From: JACJVV01 sp047602755 | Lineage (GTDB): Archaea; Nanobdellota; Nanobdellia; Woesearchaeales; JACJVV01 | Length of the DNA stretch: 64,000 nucleotides | Assembly: GCA_047602755.1 (NCBI GenBank) | Contig: JBLKOM010000008.1 | Location: forward strand, 1-64,000 | Direction of reading: 5' to 3' | Part shown: positions 54,456 through 62,874 of the stretch, in pieces | Layout: every line of letters begins with the position of its first letter | Numbering within the stretch: position 1 is the stretch's first letter | Program-made: the position numbers and the translations under genes | Notes under the pieces: model-generated | Databases searched by the model: none | Seen by the model: the letters and a program-made list of their open reading frames with translations, nothing else | What the model was told of the DNA's origin: nothing

Positions 54456-55511
54456 TTATGAAATTTCCTCTCTTGATAAACCATATGGGACACATTGACT
54501 TTGTAAAATTTGATCGGGTGTCATTAAAATAGTTTGACGAATAATTGGCATATCCATATTTCTATATGTTTTTGTCACTAAATATCCTATACAACCTGCA
54601 CCACCAGTTACAGCCATTGTTCCAGCTAAACCTGCTGCAGCAATAACATTAACTTTAGGAATAAATAATACAGACAAAAAAATTGCACTACCTGCAATAG
54701 CACTATATTTTGCACAATCTGCAGCATCAGAGGATAAAGAATCAAGATCATAATAGTTACTCAAAAAATTAGTAATATAATTTTCTCCTTTTACAACTAT
54801 GTGAGTAACATAATAAGTCTCTGTTGTATCAATTAAAAAATCTAATTTATCAAAACTATCATCATTAACATTTAACACTTCTCCTATAGAATTAACACTA
54901 CCTAAACTTTGACGCTTCTCACCTGTAAAAAATTCAGAATAATACATATTAGAATTTGGCATTTTAGTATTATACAAATATAATGAAAAATGATTAATTG
55001 AATTAGGATTTAAATTACCAAAAATATCATATCCTGCAAAATCCATTCTTTGAATATCATCTGAAAAACTAATCTTTCGACATATCCCGCAAAATATACC
55101 TCCTTTTTGCTCTGCAAAAGGAGATAAATCATTCATATCACCAGCCCACCTATAATGACAAGTTCGCATTTCATCTGCAAATGTACTCATAATAGCATAT
55201 TTTATAGCTCCAGGAGAAGAAGTTCTTGTTATTTTCCGCATTTCAGAAGTAGATATCTCTAAATCTGATTTAGAAGGACAATTAATTGAAACTCTTTCAT
55301 CTTTATTACCCCACCTACCCATAATATTAGCAGTTCTAACTTCTGAGTTTAATACCACAGACATTCTACATGTTTCATCATTAGATTTTCGTCCAAACCA
55401 TGTTGAAAAATTCATTGCAAAAATAATTAAAACAAGTAAAACAATAACAGCTATAGAGACTGCCAAGAAAACATCTTGTTCAGAATAACCTTTCTTTTTT
55501 AATCTAACCAT
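54456..55511 (-). CDS. Pilin-like anchored protein with CxxC (351 aa)
   Basis: N-terminus MVRLKKK, then GYSEQDVFLAVSIAVIVLL; Glu is at +4 after KKK. The ectodomain has DETCRMS, VSINCPSK, a FCGICRKISF motif and a C-terminal Ala/Gly-rich hydrophobic hairpin (AIAGSAIFLSVLF, AAAGLAGTMAVTGGAG). It shares layout and CxxC placement with the next gene. Overlaps the tiny gene at 55499 by 13 bp. Confidence 0.7.
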   Translation of the reverse strand: MVRLKKKGYSEQDVFLAVSIAVIVLLVLIIFAMNFSTWFGRKSNDETCRMSVVLNSEVRTANIMGRWGNKDERVSINCPSKSDLEISTSEMRKITRTSSPGAIKYAIMSTFADEMRTCHYRWAGDMNDLSPFAEQKGGIFCGICRKISFSDDIQRMDFAGYDIFGNLNPNSINHFSLYLYNTKMPNSNMYYSEFFTGEKRQSLGSVNSIGEVLNVNDDSFDKLDFLIDTTETYYVTHIVVKGENYITNFLSNYYDLDSLSSDAADCAKYSAIAGSAIFLSVLFIPKVNVIAAAGLAGTMAVTGGAGCIGYLVTKTYRNMDMPIIRQTILMTPDQILQSQCVPYGLSREEIS

Positions 55512-55618
55512 ACAAGTCTCACCACAGGAATTAAAAATATAGTAATTATAATTGCAAGAAAAATCATAAATAAAATTATATACATTAAAACTTTAAGATC
55601 TATAGTTAATTCAGCCAT
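55499..55618 (-). CDS. Tiny membrane protein (39 aa), leaderless
   Basis: ATG at 55618 to TAA at 55499-55501. The protein starts MAELTIDLKVLM and is otherwise one helix, ending VVRLVWLD. The frame runs into the start of the 54456 gene, so the two are translationally coupled. An ATTTATATAAT box at 55639-55649 is centred about 26 bp before the ATG. No KK signal is present. Too short for common length cutoffs. Confidence 0.6.
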   Translation of the reverse strand: MAELTIDLKVLMYIILFMIFLAIIITIFLIPVVRLVWLD

Positions 55619-55638
55619 AATAATAAATAAAAAATTGA

Positions 55639-55649
55639 ATTATATAAAT
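55639..55649 (-). promoter_or_regulatory. Internal TATA box in the pilin-like run
   Basis: ATTTATATAAT on the minus strand, centred about 26 bp before the ATG at 55618. Confidence 0.5.
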
Positions 55650-55680
55650 GTTTATAAAAATAAATAATGTAAAAAACTAA

Positions 55681-55995
55681 TTAAGGATTTCCCTCTTCTG
55701 GGACTACACCAGAATCATCATCTCCTGTAGAATCTGACTTCTGTTTACAGCAGTATATAGTATTTCCTTGATCATCGCGCATTATTCCAGCAGGAATGAA
55801 CTCATAATTTCCTGAACTTTGACAATTTTGTCCAATAGGCATCTGATCAGAACCTGGTGGGCATTCATTTGTTGCACTTTGAAAAATACTAATTCTCCCG
55901 GTAAAAATCAATATTAATATAATCAAAACAACTAATGCAATTGCAGCAATAACGACAGTAGTAAGGCTTATTCCTTGTGATTTTTTGCTTCTCAT
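55681..55995 (-). CDS. Small Cys-rich pilin-like protein ending in Cys-Cys (104 aa)
   Basis: N-terminus MRSKK, then SQGISLTTVVIAAIALVVLI. GAGGT favours the ATG at 55995 over 56001. The short ectodomain has NECPPGSDQMPIGQNC and NTIYCCKQK before an acidic, Gly-rich tail. The SLTTVVIAA helix start is nearly the same as in the 56581 and 56055 genes, so the three are clear paralogues. A TTTATATAT box near 56030-56040 is its promoter. Confidence 0.73.
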   Translation of the reverse strand: MRSKKSQGISLTTVVIAAIALVVLIILILIFTGRISIFQSATNECPPGSDQMPIGQNCQSSGNYEFIPAGIMRDDQGNTIYCCKQKSDSTGDDDSGVVPEEGNP

Positions 55996-56054
55996 AATCA
56001 TAACCTCATTTAAGTTAAAATAACCAAATGGATATATAAATGTTTCCCCTAATG

Positions 56055-56339
56055 TTATTCAGTTCTTACTTTACAACAATATGCTCTTTCTGTTATTTTA
56101 TTTCCTTGAATATCTTCACACTTACCATAATAAGCTGATAACTCATAACCCTGTGCATTACATTCTTGAGATGATTGAGTACATAATGTATCACAATAAC
56201 GCAAACCATCACCAAAAATCCCTAATCTATCAGCAAAAACAACAGTTAAAACTACTAAAACTAATAAAGCAACAGCCGCAATTACTACTACTTCTAAACT
56301 AATACTTGCACCTTTTTTTGTTTTTATTATTTTTTTCAT
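56055..56339 (-). CDS. Small Cys-rich pilin-like protein ending in Cys-Cys (94 aa)
   Basis: N-terminus MKKIIKTKK, then GASISLEVVVIAAVALLVL. The ectodomain has RYCDTLCTQSSQEC, GKCEDIQG and AYCCKVRTE. Paralogous to 55681 and 56581. Confidence 0.73.
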   Translation of the reverse strand: MKKIIKTKKGASISLEVVVIAAVALLVLVVLTVVFADRLGIFGDGLRYCDTLCTQSSQECNAQGYELSAYYGKCEDIQGNKITERAYCCKVRTE

Positions 56340-56363
56340 TTTATAATAATTATCCTTTAATAT

Positions 56364-56573
56364 TTAATTAATTAACATACAGCATTTACCAATATCACAT
56401 TGTTGATCATATTGCATATAACCCATAGGACACTCAAATTCATAACAAACTCCTCCTGCCTTTTGACAATCTTCAGAATCATTTACAAACGAAATCATAT
56501 TAAAAAATAATGTATAAGCTAATAAACCAAAAACTAATAAACTTACAAATATTAGCAAAATAGTAATTCTCAT
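56364..56573 (-). CDS. Small Cys-rich anchored protein ending in Cys-Cys (69 aa)
   Basis: ATG at 56573 is chosen; the longer frame begins at a TTG inside the upstream gene. N-terminus MRITILLIFVSLLVFGLLAY without a KK signal, so it may be a simple anchor. The ectodomain has EDCQKAGGVCYEFECPMGY, QQCDIGKCCMLIN. Belongs to the same Cys-Cys group. Confidence 0.7.
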   Translation of the reverse strand: MRITILLIFVSLLVFGLLAYTLFFNMISFVNDSEDCQKAGGVCYEFECPMGYMQYDQQCDIGKCCMLIN

Positions 56574-56580
56574 TTTTTTA

Positions 56581-56886
56581 CTAACTTGCAAATATACAAC
56601 AAATTCTATTATTATCAGCTACTGGATTACCATCTGGTCCTGGAACCTGACAAACACCTGTTGCATGTTGAATTAACCCTTCACCAAAATCACGACATGA
56701 AGAACCCTCATCTAAACTATAACAAGTTCCACCAAGCCTAACACAATCACGTGAGGAGCTACTTACATTAGCCATTCTACCAACAAAAATTACTGAAAGT
56801 ATAATTAAAACCAACAATGCTAAAGCTGCAATTACTACAGTTGTTAAACTTAATCCTTGTGCTTTTATTTTTAATTTATTCATCAT
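56581..56886 (-). CDS. Small Cys-rich pilin-like protein ending in Cys-Cys (101 aa)
   Basis: N-terminus MMNKLKIK, then AQGLSLTTVVIAALALLVL. The ectodomain has DCVRLGGTCYSLDEGSSC, GVCQVPGPDG and RICCIFAS. The ATG at 56883 is also possible; GGTGATAAT lies just upstream of both. A TTATATAAAT box near 56908-56917 precedes it. Confidence 0.73.
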   Translation of the reverse strand: MMNKLKIKAQGLSLTTVVIAALALLVLIILSVIFVGRMANVSSSSRDCVRLGGTCYSLDEGSSCRDFGEGLIQHATGVCQVPGPDGNPVADNNRICCIFAS

Positions 56887-56922
56887 ATTATCACCTTAAT
56901 TAATTGTATTTATATAATTTAC

Positions 56923-57489
56923 TCAGCAAATATACATTTGAACAACTCTATTCCCATTATTTGTGGGTATAACCAATCTTCTTGCTTCAAAACCACGCTG
57001 CCAACGAGTTGCATTATCACACTGATTAGTAGGAAAATATGAAATCATATGACTTGGTTCTGAATTAAGACAACGCCCTGAAGCAGCACTCCACTGACAT
57101 ATAAAAAAATCATAATTGACTTGAGGCATAAGATTTAATGAACTATCAAGAATAACTTGTAAAGTATTATTTAAATAGTTACATGAATCACAACCTGTAG
57201 CACAAACTAAAGGATCAGGAGGGCAATTATACAAAAAAGATGTTCCATAATTTTCAGCACAATCTTGAATTAGTTCAGTAACTGTCAATTTATTACAGTT
57301 AGTAGTTGTTTTCATAGCCGAATCCATAAAATTTGAAGCTGTTTGAGTCATATCATATGCTTGTTTAATATCATAACGATCAGGTAAAACAACAAAACGA
57401 ATTACAAAAATAATACCAAGCATAATAAGAACCATTACTATTGTAATTCCTACAATTTCACCTTGTGCTTTTTTATTTATAGATTTCAT
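56923..57489 (-). CDS. Pilin-like anchored protein with Cys cluster (188 aa)
   Basis: N-terminus MKSINKK, then AQGEIVGITIVMVLIML; Glu is at +4, close to the archaeal pilin consensus. The ectodomain has TTNCNKLT, QDCAENYG, YNCPPDPLVCATGCDSCNY, FICQWS and ends VVQMYIC. A TGTATAAATA box near 57510-57518 is about 26 bp before the ATG, so it is likely leaderless with its own promoter. Confidence 0.72.
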   Translation of the reverse strand: MKSINKKAQGEIVGITIVMVLIMLGIIFVIRFVVLPDRYDIKQAYDMTQTASNFMDSAMKTTTNCNKLTVTELIQDCAENYGTSFLYNCPPDPLVCATGCDSCNYLNNTLQVILDSSLNLMPQVNYDFFICQWSAASGRCLNSEPSHMISYFPTNQCDNATRWQRGFEARRLVIPTNNGNRVVQMYIC

Positions 57490-57566
57490 TTTAATTAATA
57501 TATGTTATTTATACATCTTTATTATTATATTACATTTTTTACTTTTATAATTTCTACAAATCATAA

Positions 57567-58175
57567 TTATGAATATATCGTCACATTTAATAAACCAATA
57601 GCATAAAATTTACCTGTTGCATTGTATAAACTAATAGGGATATAGGAATTACGAAAACTAACCCGAGTACGATTAGGTTTACGATCATATATAACCCAAT
57701 GATTTCCTGATAAAGGATAAATTTCTTTAACTTCAATTCTTGAAAACTCGAATAAATCAAAATATGATGTAGACATTGCCCTACTACCAATAGTTGTAAG
57801 ATTATAATCAATAAAAGCTTGCAATTTTAATATGTCAAAACAATTTTCATCAACAATATTTTTTGAACTACATTGAAATTCTGGCATATACGATATTAAC
57901 TGACTTATTTCAACAGCTTTTAAAGCAAATAAATCCTCTCTACCTGCTTGTGCACTTGAAGAACTTACATTAATATAGAATATAACCACAAAAGTCATCA
58001 ATATTAAAAAAACAAGTAAAACACTTATTGTTTCCATCATCTTTATTTGTGATTTAATTGAATTAAAAAAAAAATTATTATTTTTATTTAAAATTAGTTT
58101 AAATAATTTAAAATTAAATAGATTACAAATATGTTTTTTTATACACTTTATTATTTTTCTATTGCTTTTTTGCAT
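57567..58175 (-). CDS. Anchored protein (202 aa), start uncertain
   Basis: The frame starts at the ATG at 58175, just after the upstream stop, with a long basic Asn/Lys/Phe-rich segment before MMETISVLLVFLILMTF (helix). An internal ATG pair at 58040/58037 would give a shorter protein starting at that helix. The ectodomain has EFQCSSKNIVDENCFD and ends GLLNVTIYS. Which start is used cannot be settled from sequence. Confidence 0.6.
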   Translation of the reverse strand: MQKSNRKIIKCIKKHICNLFNFKLFKLILNKNNNFFFNSIKSQIKMMETISVLLVFLILMTFVVIFYINVSSSSAQAGREDLFALKAVEISQLISYMPEFQCSSKNIVDENCFDILKLQAFIDYNLTTIGSRAMSTSYFDLFEFSRIEVKEIYPLSGNHWVIYDRKPNRTRVSFRNSYIPISLYNATGKFYAIGLLNVTIYS

Positions 58176-58179
58176 TTTT

Positions 58180-59286
58180 TTAATATAGTAATGGGCATGA
58201 TAATCGTTCTAAATTATTATTAAAATAATTAAATTGAACAATATTATTTTTTAATAAATGAAGTTCAGGAGAAGCAGCACCTTCACCTAAATTATTAACC
58301 ATTAATGTAAATTCATCTGCAATCAAATTATTATAATGATTAACACAATTTGGAAATGCTGTCATAGATAAACTTAATAATTGATTACGTCGCTCATATA
58401 TTCGAACAACATCACGGGCTTTAAAATAAGCTCTAACCATCATACATTGCCAAACATCTTGATTACCGGATATAAATGCTGCATAAACAGATGAAACATC
58501 ATATGTATCCTGCATTAATGGAGGATTTGGTGAATCCGGAAGAAAATATTTCAAAACTTGATTTTTATCTTTAAATAGAATACTTCCACGAAGTATTGTC
58601 TCAGTAATATCTTCTGCATTCACTAAATAAATAAAAACAATTTCATTATCTGCATATCCTCTAAAATCATTAGGATCATAAATATTATTACTAATCGGAG
58701 GGTTATAATAATTAGTAACCACTAAAACATGTATTCTATCATACCCTTGATTTTTAATATATTTATCAGGATCTGTAGATGCTAAAGGAATAATCTCTTT
58801 TTCCAAATGATCTGGTAAATTATCAAAAATCTTATTTGCAATATTAGCATGCTGAGAATCGTGTAATACATAATATTTCACATATGGTGAAGTAATAAAT
58901 AAAAAATTAGTTATCCTAAATCCTAGACTCCAAGGTTTTGTCCAAGTGATTAATTCATTTGTTTTAAGAAAAGGCGGAGCAAAAATAATACGACCTGCTA
59001 AAGGATGAGTTATGCCATCTATACCATAAGAATCACAAGCAAATGTTAATCTAGTCTCAGGAACAGAAAATATTGCTGCAGTATCTTTACTTACTGTTGC
59101 ACCGACAAATATTGCATTCAAATCTTTCAATAAATTTGCTGTTATTAAATTTTTAAAAAAACCTGCTTGATTATTAGTAATATAAACAAAAAGACCTAAA
59201 ATTGCAACACCAGCTATTAAAATAAATATCCAAGCAAATCCAACTTCAATAATTGCTTTTTTTTTAATAACACGTTTTATTCTCAT
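58180..59286 (-). CDS. Pilin-like anchored protein (368 aa)
   Basis: N-terminus MRIKRVIKKK, then AIIEVGFAWIFILIAGV; Glu is at +4. The ectodomain is alpha/beta, with an FVGATVS segment after the helix, LTFACDSYG, VWQCMMVRAYF, FPNCVNH and a final LERLSCPLLY. ATGA overlap with the next upstream gene. Confidence 0.7.
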   Translation of the reverse strand: MRIKRVIKKKAIIEVGFAWIFILIAGVAILGLFVYITNNQAGFFKNLITANLLKDLNAIFVGATVSKDTAAIFSVPETRLTFACDSYGIDGITHPLAGRIIFAPPFLKTNELITWTKPWSLGFRITNFLFITSPYVKYYVLHDSQHANIANKIFDNLPDHLEKEIIPLASTDPDKYIKNQGYDRIHVLVVTNYYNPPISNNIYDPNDFRGYADNEIVFIYLVNAEDITETILRGSILFKDKNQVLKYFLPDSPNPPLMQDTYDVSSVYAAFISGNQDVWQCMMVRAYFKARDVVRIYERRNQLLSLSMTAFPNCVNHYNNLIADEFTLMVNNLGEGAASPELHLLKNNIVQFNYFNNNLERLSCPLLY

Positions 59287-59942
59287 TGTGAAGATGCATC
59301 AGTAATGGTTACACCTAAACCTCTACCTTCAATTCGTAAGGGAAATCTACCTCTAAAACTTCTCACACATAAATAATTACAATCTAAAGTTGCATTTGCA
59401 ACAGAAACATTACCAATAAAATAACTATTAACAACTTCTCCTTTCGAGTTGAGCAAAAATAAATTTTTTCTCTCTCTAGGCATAGTTTTATATGAATCAG
59501 ATATAATTGGATGAATATTAGTATCAATTACACTTCCATCACAATTCTGTAAAGGATTATTTATATTATAATAATCTGTAAAACAAATATTAACGATTCG
59601 CCCAGGAGCATTTAAATTAATAAATCTAACACTACCAAACTCAGTGGAATAACTTTCAACATAACTTTCAATTGCTTTCTGAAACTGTAACAATTCAACA
59701 TCACTAGAACCACTAATAAAATCACTAATAACCATATATCCATAAATAACAATAAAAGCAACTATCATCAAAGATAAAAGATAAACAAATATTTCATTAC
59801 CACTCATAGCTTTAACAGACTTAAATAAAGAAAAATTAGGTAATTTTCTTTCAAAAATTAGTTTTCTAGTATCATTAATTTTAACCTTTTTTCCATTCTT
59901 TTTTTTATAACTTAATAATTTTTCTCTTTTTATATTTATCAT
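59283..59942 (-). CDS. Anchored protein with long basic N-terminus (219 aa)
   Basis: ATG at 59942, with AGGTG 6 bp upstream. A Lys-rich cytoplasmic region of about 50 residues is followed by KAMSGNEIFVYLLSLMIVAF (helix, Glu at +6 after K). The ectodomain has VNICFTDYY, NCDGS and ATLDCNYLCVRSFRGRF. A pilin-like subunit in general layout but with an unusually long leader. Confidence 0.65.
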   Translation of the reverse strand: MINIKREKLLSYKKKNGKKVKINDTRKLIFERKLPNFSLFKSVKAMSGNEIFVYLLSLMIVAFIVIYGYMVISDFISGSSDVELLQFQKAIESYVESYSTEFGSVRFINLNAPGRIVNICFTDYYNINNPLQNCDGSVIDTNIHPIISDSYKTMPRERKNLFLLNSKGEVVNSYFIGNVSVANATLDCNYLCVRSFRGRFPLRIEGRGLGVTITDASSQ

Positions 59943-59966
59943 AAAAAACACCTAGATTACGAAAAT

Positions 59967-62861
59967 TTATTTCTTTTTAGTCATTTTTTTAAGATTGCTA
60001 AATTCATCTTTTTTATCTATTTCATTTAATTTTTTAATAGCATCTTTATCATCCTTTCCGTATAACTCAGATAATTTAGGAATAAATGAAGTACCTTTTG
60101 ATTTTTTCTTAAAAATTTGATTAATATCTTTTGAACCTTTTAATTTACTTAATTGACTTATTGCTGGTTTTTTTGGATCATAGGAACTTTTAAAATTAAG
60201 AGATTGAGAATTTTTAACATTATTCGGATTATAACTTTTCTTAACATTAGCAGTATTAACTTGTGATTGATTCTGCTTCAAACCTACATTCTTATTATTA
60301 TCTGCAGATAAATTATCTTTAGAAGAATCTACCTTATTAGGTTTAGTTACAGGAGGTATATAATTGCTTTTTGAATAATAAATATAATAACCACAAATTA
60401 TTCCTAATAATATAAACAAAATAGCAAATAAATAGAATTTCCATGATGAACGAGGATAATCATTAGGATCAAGTGGATCAGTACCATATATCATAACTTC
60501 TTCAAAATCAGTCCAGCCATCACCATCAGTATCTGGATTATTAGGATCAGTTCCTAATGTAAATTCCATAAAATTACTAAGCCCATCACCATCAAAATCA
60601 AGATCAGCATCTGTTGGATCAAGAGGATTTAGTCCATGATAAATCTCCCATTCATTAGGAATTCCATCTCCATCAATATCGGGATCACATGCATCACCAA
60701 TCCCATCACCATCCATATCTTCTTGATTCATTGAACAATAATCATGCAAAACATTAACACACTGCGAATCAGATGTACAACGGATTTGTTCAAGAACACA
60801 TGTTCCTAAAAGAGGACCATTTGGTACGTTTGGACAATTATCTTCATCATCTGGAACACCATCACCATCAATATCACCAGCTTTAGTTAAACAAATGCCC
60901 TCACCAGAATCACCAACTTGACAATAATTTGAATAACAATCTTTATCTATTAAACACCGTTCACCTAATTCACAAGGCTCACACTTAAGTCCACCACAAT
61001 CAACATCCGTTTCATCAAAATTTTGTTCACCATCTTTACAATGATTTTCTTCTACACATTTCTTACCTTCACAATTACCAGTAGTACAATCTGAATCAAT
61101 TTCACATGCTTTACCTATCCCACAAGGATCACAAATCCCTCCACAATCTATATCCGTCTCATCACCATTATGAATCCCATCATCACAACTAGGAGTATCA
61201 CAAAGAAAATTAGTAGTATTACAATAATTACTTATACAATCAGAGTTAGTCGTACAAGGCTCATTTAGTTTACATTTTCCTTCTTCTCCTGTACAAGAAG
61301 GAGTTAAACGGCTACTTGGATCATATGTAATTGTATTAGTTTTAACTGAGGTACTAACTCTTCCTGAAAAATCAATTGCTCGTACTTCAACATAATAATT
61401 TGTCTGATTATTCATTGAAACTGTAATATTACGCAATAATTCATCATTAAAAATACGTGCAATCTCCCAAGAAGTTATGTTTTGAACACTAAATCTTTCA
61501 ACTTGATAAACCATATATTCAATATACTCTACTCCTGAAATATTATCAAATGTTCTAACAAATAATGTTAAAGTATTTTCATCTAAAACACGAAGATTTT
61601 CTATATTAACAATAGAAGCATTAACAACTTGTGGGTCAGTAAGATCAACTGTAAAAGTAAAACGTCTATTCTCTTGTCGAGATTTATCTTGATTTTCACA
61701 CTCTACATCTATCCAATTACTACCTTGAACAAAAGATTCTTGTCTAGATAAATGTTGAGTAACATAATTATCATTAGTTTCAAATGATTGCACATTTGAT
61801 GATCGAGAAGTTGTATAATAACAAACTGATGGAATAGTTGTAGAAATATTAATACGTATTGAAGATTGATTTATCTCAGATAATGGATAATGAAATCTTA
61901 TACCTAAAGGCCTACTTGTATTTACATCTATATTTACACTAACTTCATCTGAAAGAACTTGTGCTTTTGAAATACAACGAACATAAAAAGTATTGATCTC
62001 ACCATCAATTAAAGAAGTTGAAGGAATAGGCTCTATAAATGAATTTTGATATCTATTTTCATCTTGAAGGTTATAATTTGCAAATCTGATCATATCGTTA
62101 AAAGGTAAATTTCTTTCTTTAGAATAACGACACTGAACAGGTCTATTTAAAGAAGAAACCTTTAACTCTGTCTGTAATGGAAAAGTAAATATATCTTCTG
62201 CAGAAACAGTTATTATTGGTTTTTGTAATTCTAAAGCAAAATTATACAATTTTGAAACTTCTTCTCCAAATAAATCAATACACTTAATATAATAATCTCG
62301 GTTAAAAAAAGGAAGACCTACACGACGATGTGATGTGCTATATACTCCTGAATCAATAAAAGAATAAGCCATATTATTAAATGAAACATTTGAAATATCC
62401 AATTTACAAATTGTGTCACGAGTTGTATTTATAATTAACATTTGAGCAGTATTATTAAATAAACCAAACCAAGGTTGAACAAGATTAATACGTAAAACAG
62501 GTAGTTCAATAATAAAATCTTTAACTGTAAAATCAGACTGACAATTATGTAAAATATCACAAGACATAATACCAAAGCTATATTTTGAGGGTGGTAAATC
62601 GTCCATTGTAGAAAAAGATACAACTTTCCGATCTAAACTCCTAGACGGAAAAGTTAATGTATTTGTTAAATTAAGATTATTATCTAAATCTTTCAAGAAA
62701 TACCAAATAAATGAAGAGACTTGTTCATTATAATAAACAGTAATATTAGGCCTAACATTTTCAATAGATATATCAACTGAGGGATCTTGTGAGAAAATAA
62801 TTGGAATTAATAAAATAAACAAAATACAAATCATAAAATATTTTAATAAATAATTTTTCAT
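59967..62861 (-). CDS. Large surface protein: Ig-like, Cys-rich and calcium repeats, cytoplasmic tail
   Basis: ATG at 62861; the TTG at 62882 overlaps the preceding gene. Signal-like N-terminus (MKNYLLKYFMICILFIL), then about 500 residues of Ig-like sequence with scattered Cys. Two Cys-rich modules of the type CDDGIHNGDETDIDCGGIC and CKDGEQNFDETDVDCGGLKC follow, separated by SDCxxxNC repeats. Next come thrombospondin-3-like loops (DIDGDGVPDDEDNCPNVP, DMDGDGIGDACDPDIDGDG, DPNNPDTDGDGWTDFEE), a membrane helix (about 815-835) and a Lys/Asn/Ser-rich cytoplasmic tail of about 125 residues. It could be the anchor for the pilin-like subunits, or an adhesin. Confidence 0.8.
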   Translation of the reverse strand: MKNYLLKYFMICILFILLIPIIFSQDPSVDISIENVRPNITVYYNEQVSSFIWYFLKDLDNNLNLTNTLTFPSRSLDRKVVSFSTMDDLPPSKYSFGIMSCDILHNCQSDFTVKDFIIELPVLRINLVQPWFGLFNNTAQMLIINTTRDTICKLDISNVSFNNMAYSFIDSGVYSTSHRRVGLPFFNRDYYIKCIDLFGEEVSKLYNFALELQKPIITVSAEDIFTFPLQTELKVSSLNRPVQCRYSKERNLPFNDMIRFANYNLQDENRYQNSFIEPIPSTSLIDGEINTFYVRCISKAQVLSDEVSVNIDVNTSRPLGIRFHYPLSEINQSSIRINISTTIPSVCYYTTSRSSNVQSFETNDNYVTQHLSRQESFVQGSNWIDVECENQDKSRQENRRFTFTVDLTDPQVVNASIVNIENLRVLDENTLTLFVRTFDNISGVEYIEYMVYQVERFSVQNITSWEIARIFNDELLRNITVSMNNQTNYYVEVRAIDFSGRVSTSVKTNTITYDPSSRLTPSCTGEEGKCKLNEPCTTNSDCISNYCNTTNFLCDTPSCDDGIHNGDETDIDCGGICDPCGIGKACEIDSDCTTGNCEGKKCVEENHCKDGEQNFDETDVDCGGLKCEPCELGERCLIDKDCYSNYCQVGDSGEGICLTKAGDIDGDGVPDDEDNCPNVPNGPLLGTCVLEQIRCTSDSQCVNVLHDYCSMNQEDMDGDGIGDACDPDIDGDGIPNEWEIYHGLNPLDPTDADLDFDGDGLSNFMEFTLGTDPNNPDTDGDGWTDFEEVMIYGTDPLDPNDYPRSSWKFYLFAILFILLGIICGYYIYYSKSNYIPPVTKPNKVDSSKDNLSADNNKNVGLKQNQSQVNTANVKKSYNPNNVKNSQSLNFKSSYDPKKPAISQLSKLKGSKDINQIFKKKSKGTSFIPKLSELYGKDDKDAIKKLNEIDKKDEFSNLKKMTKKK

Positions 62862-62874
62862 TTTCTCAACATCT

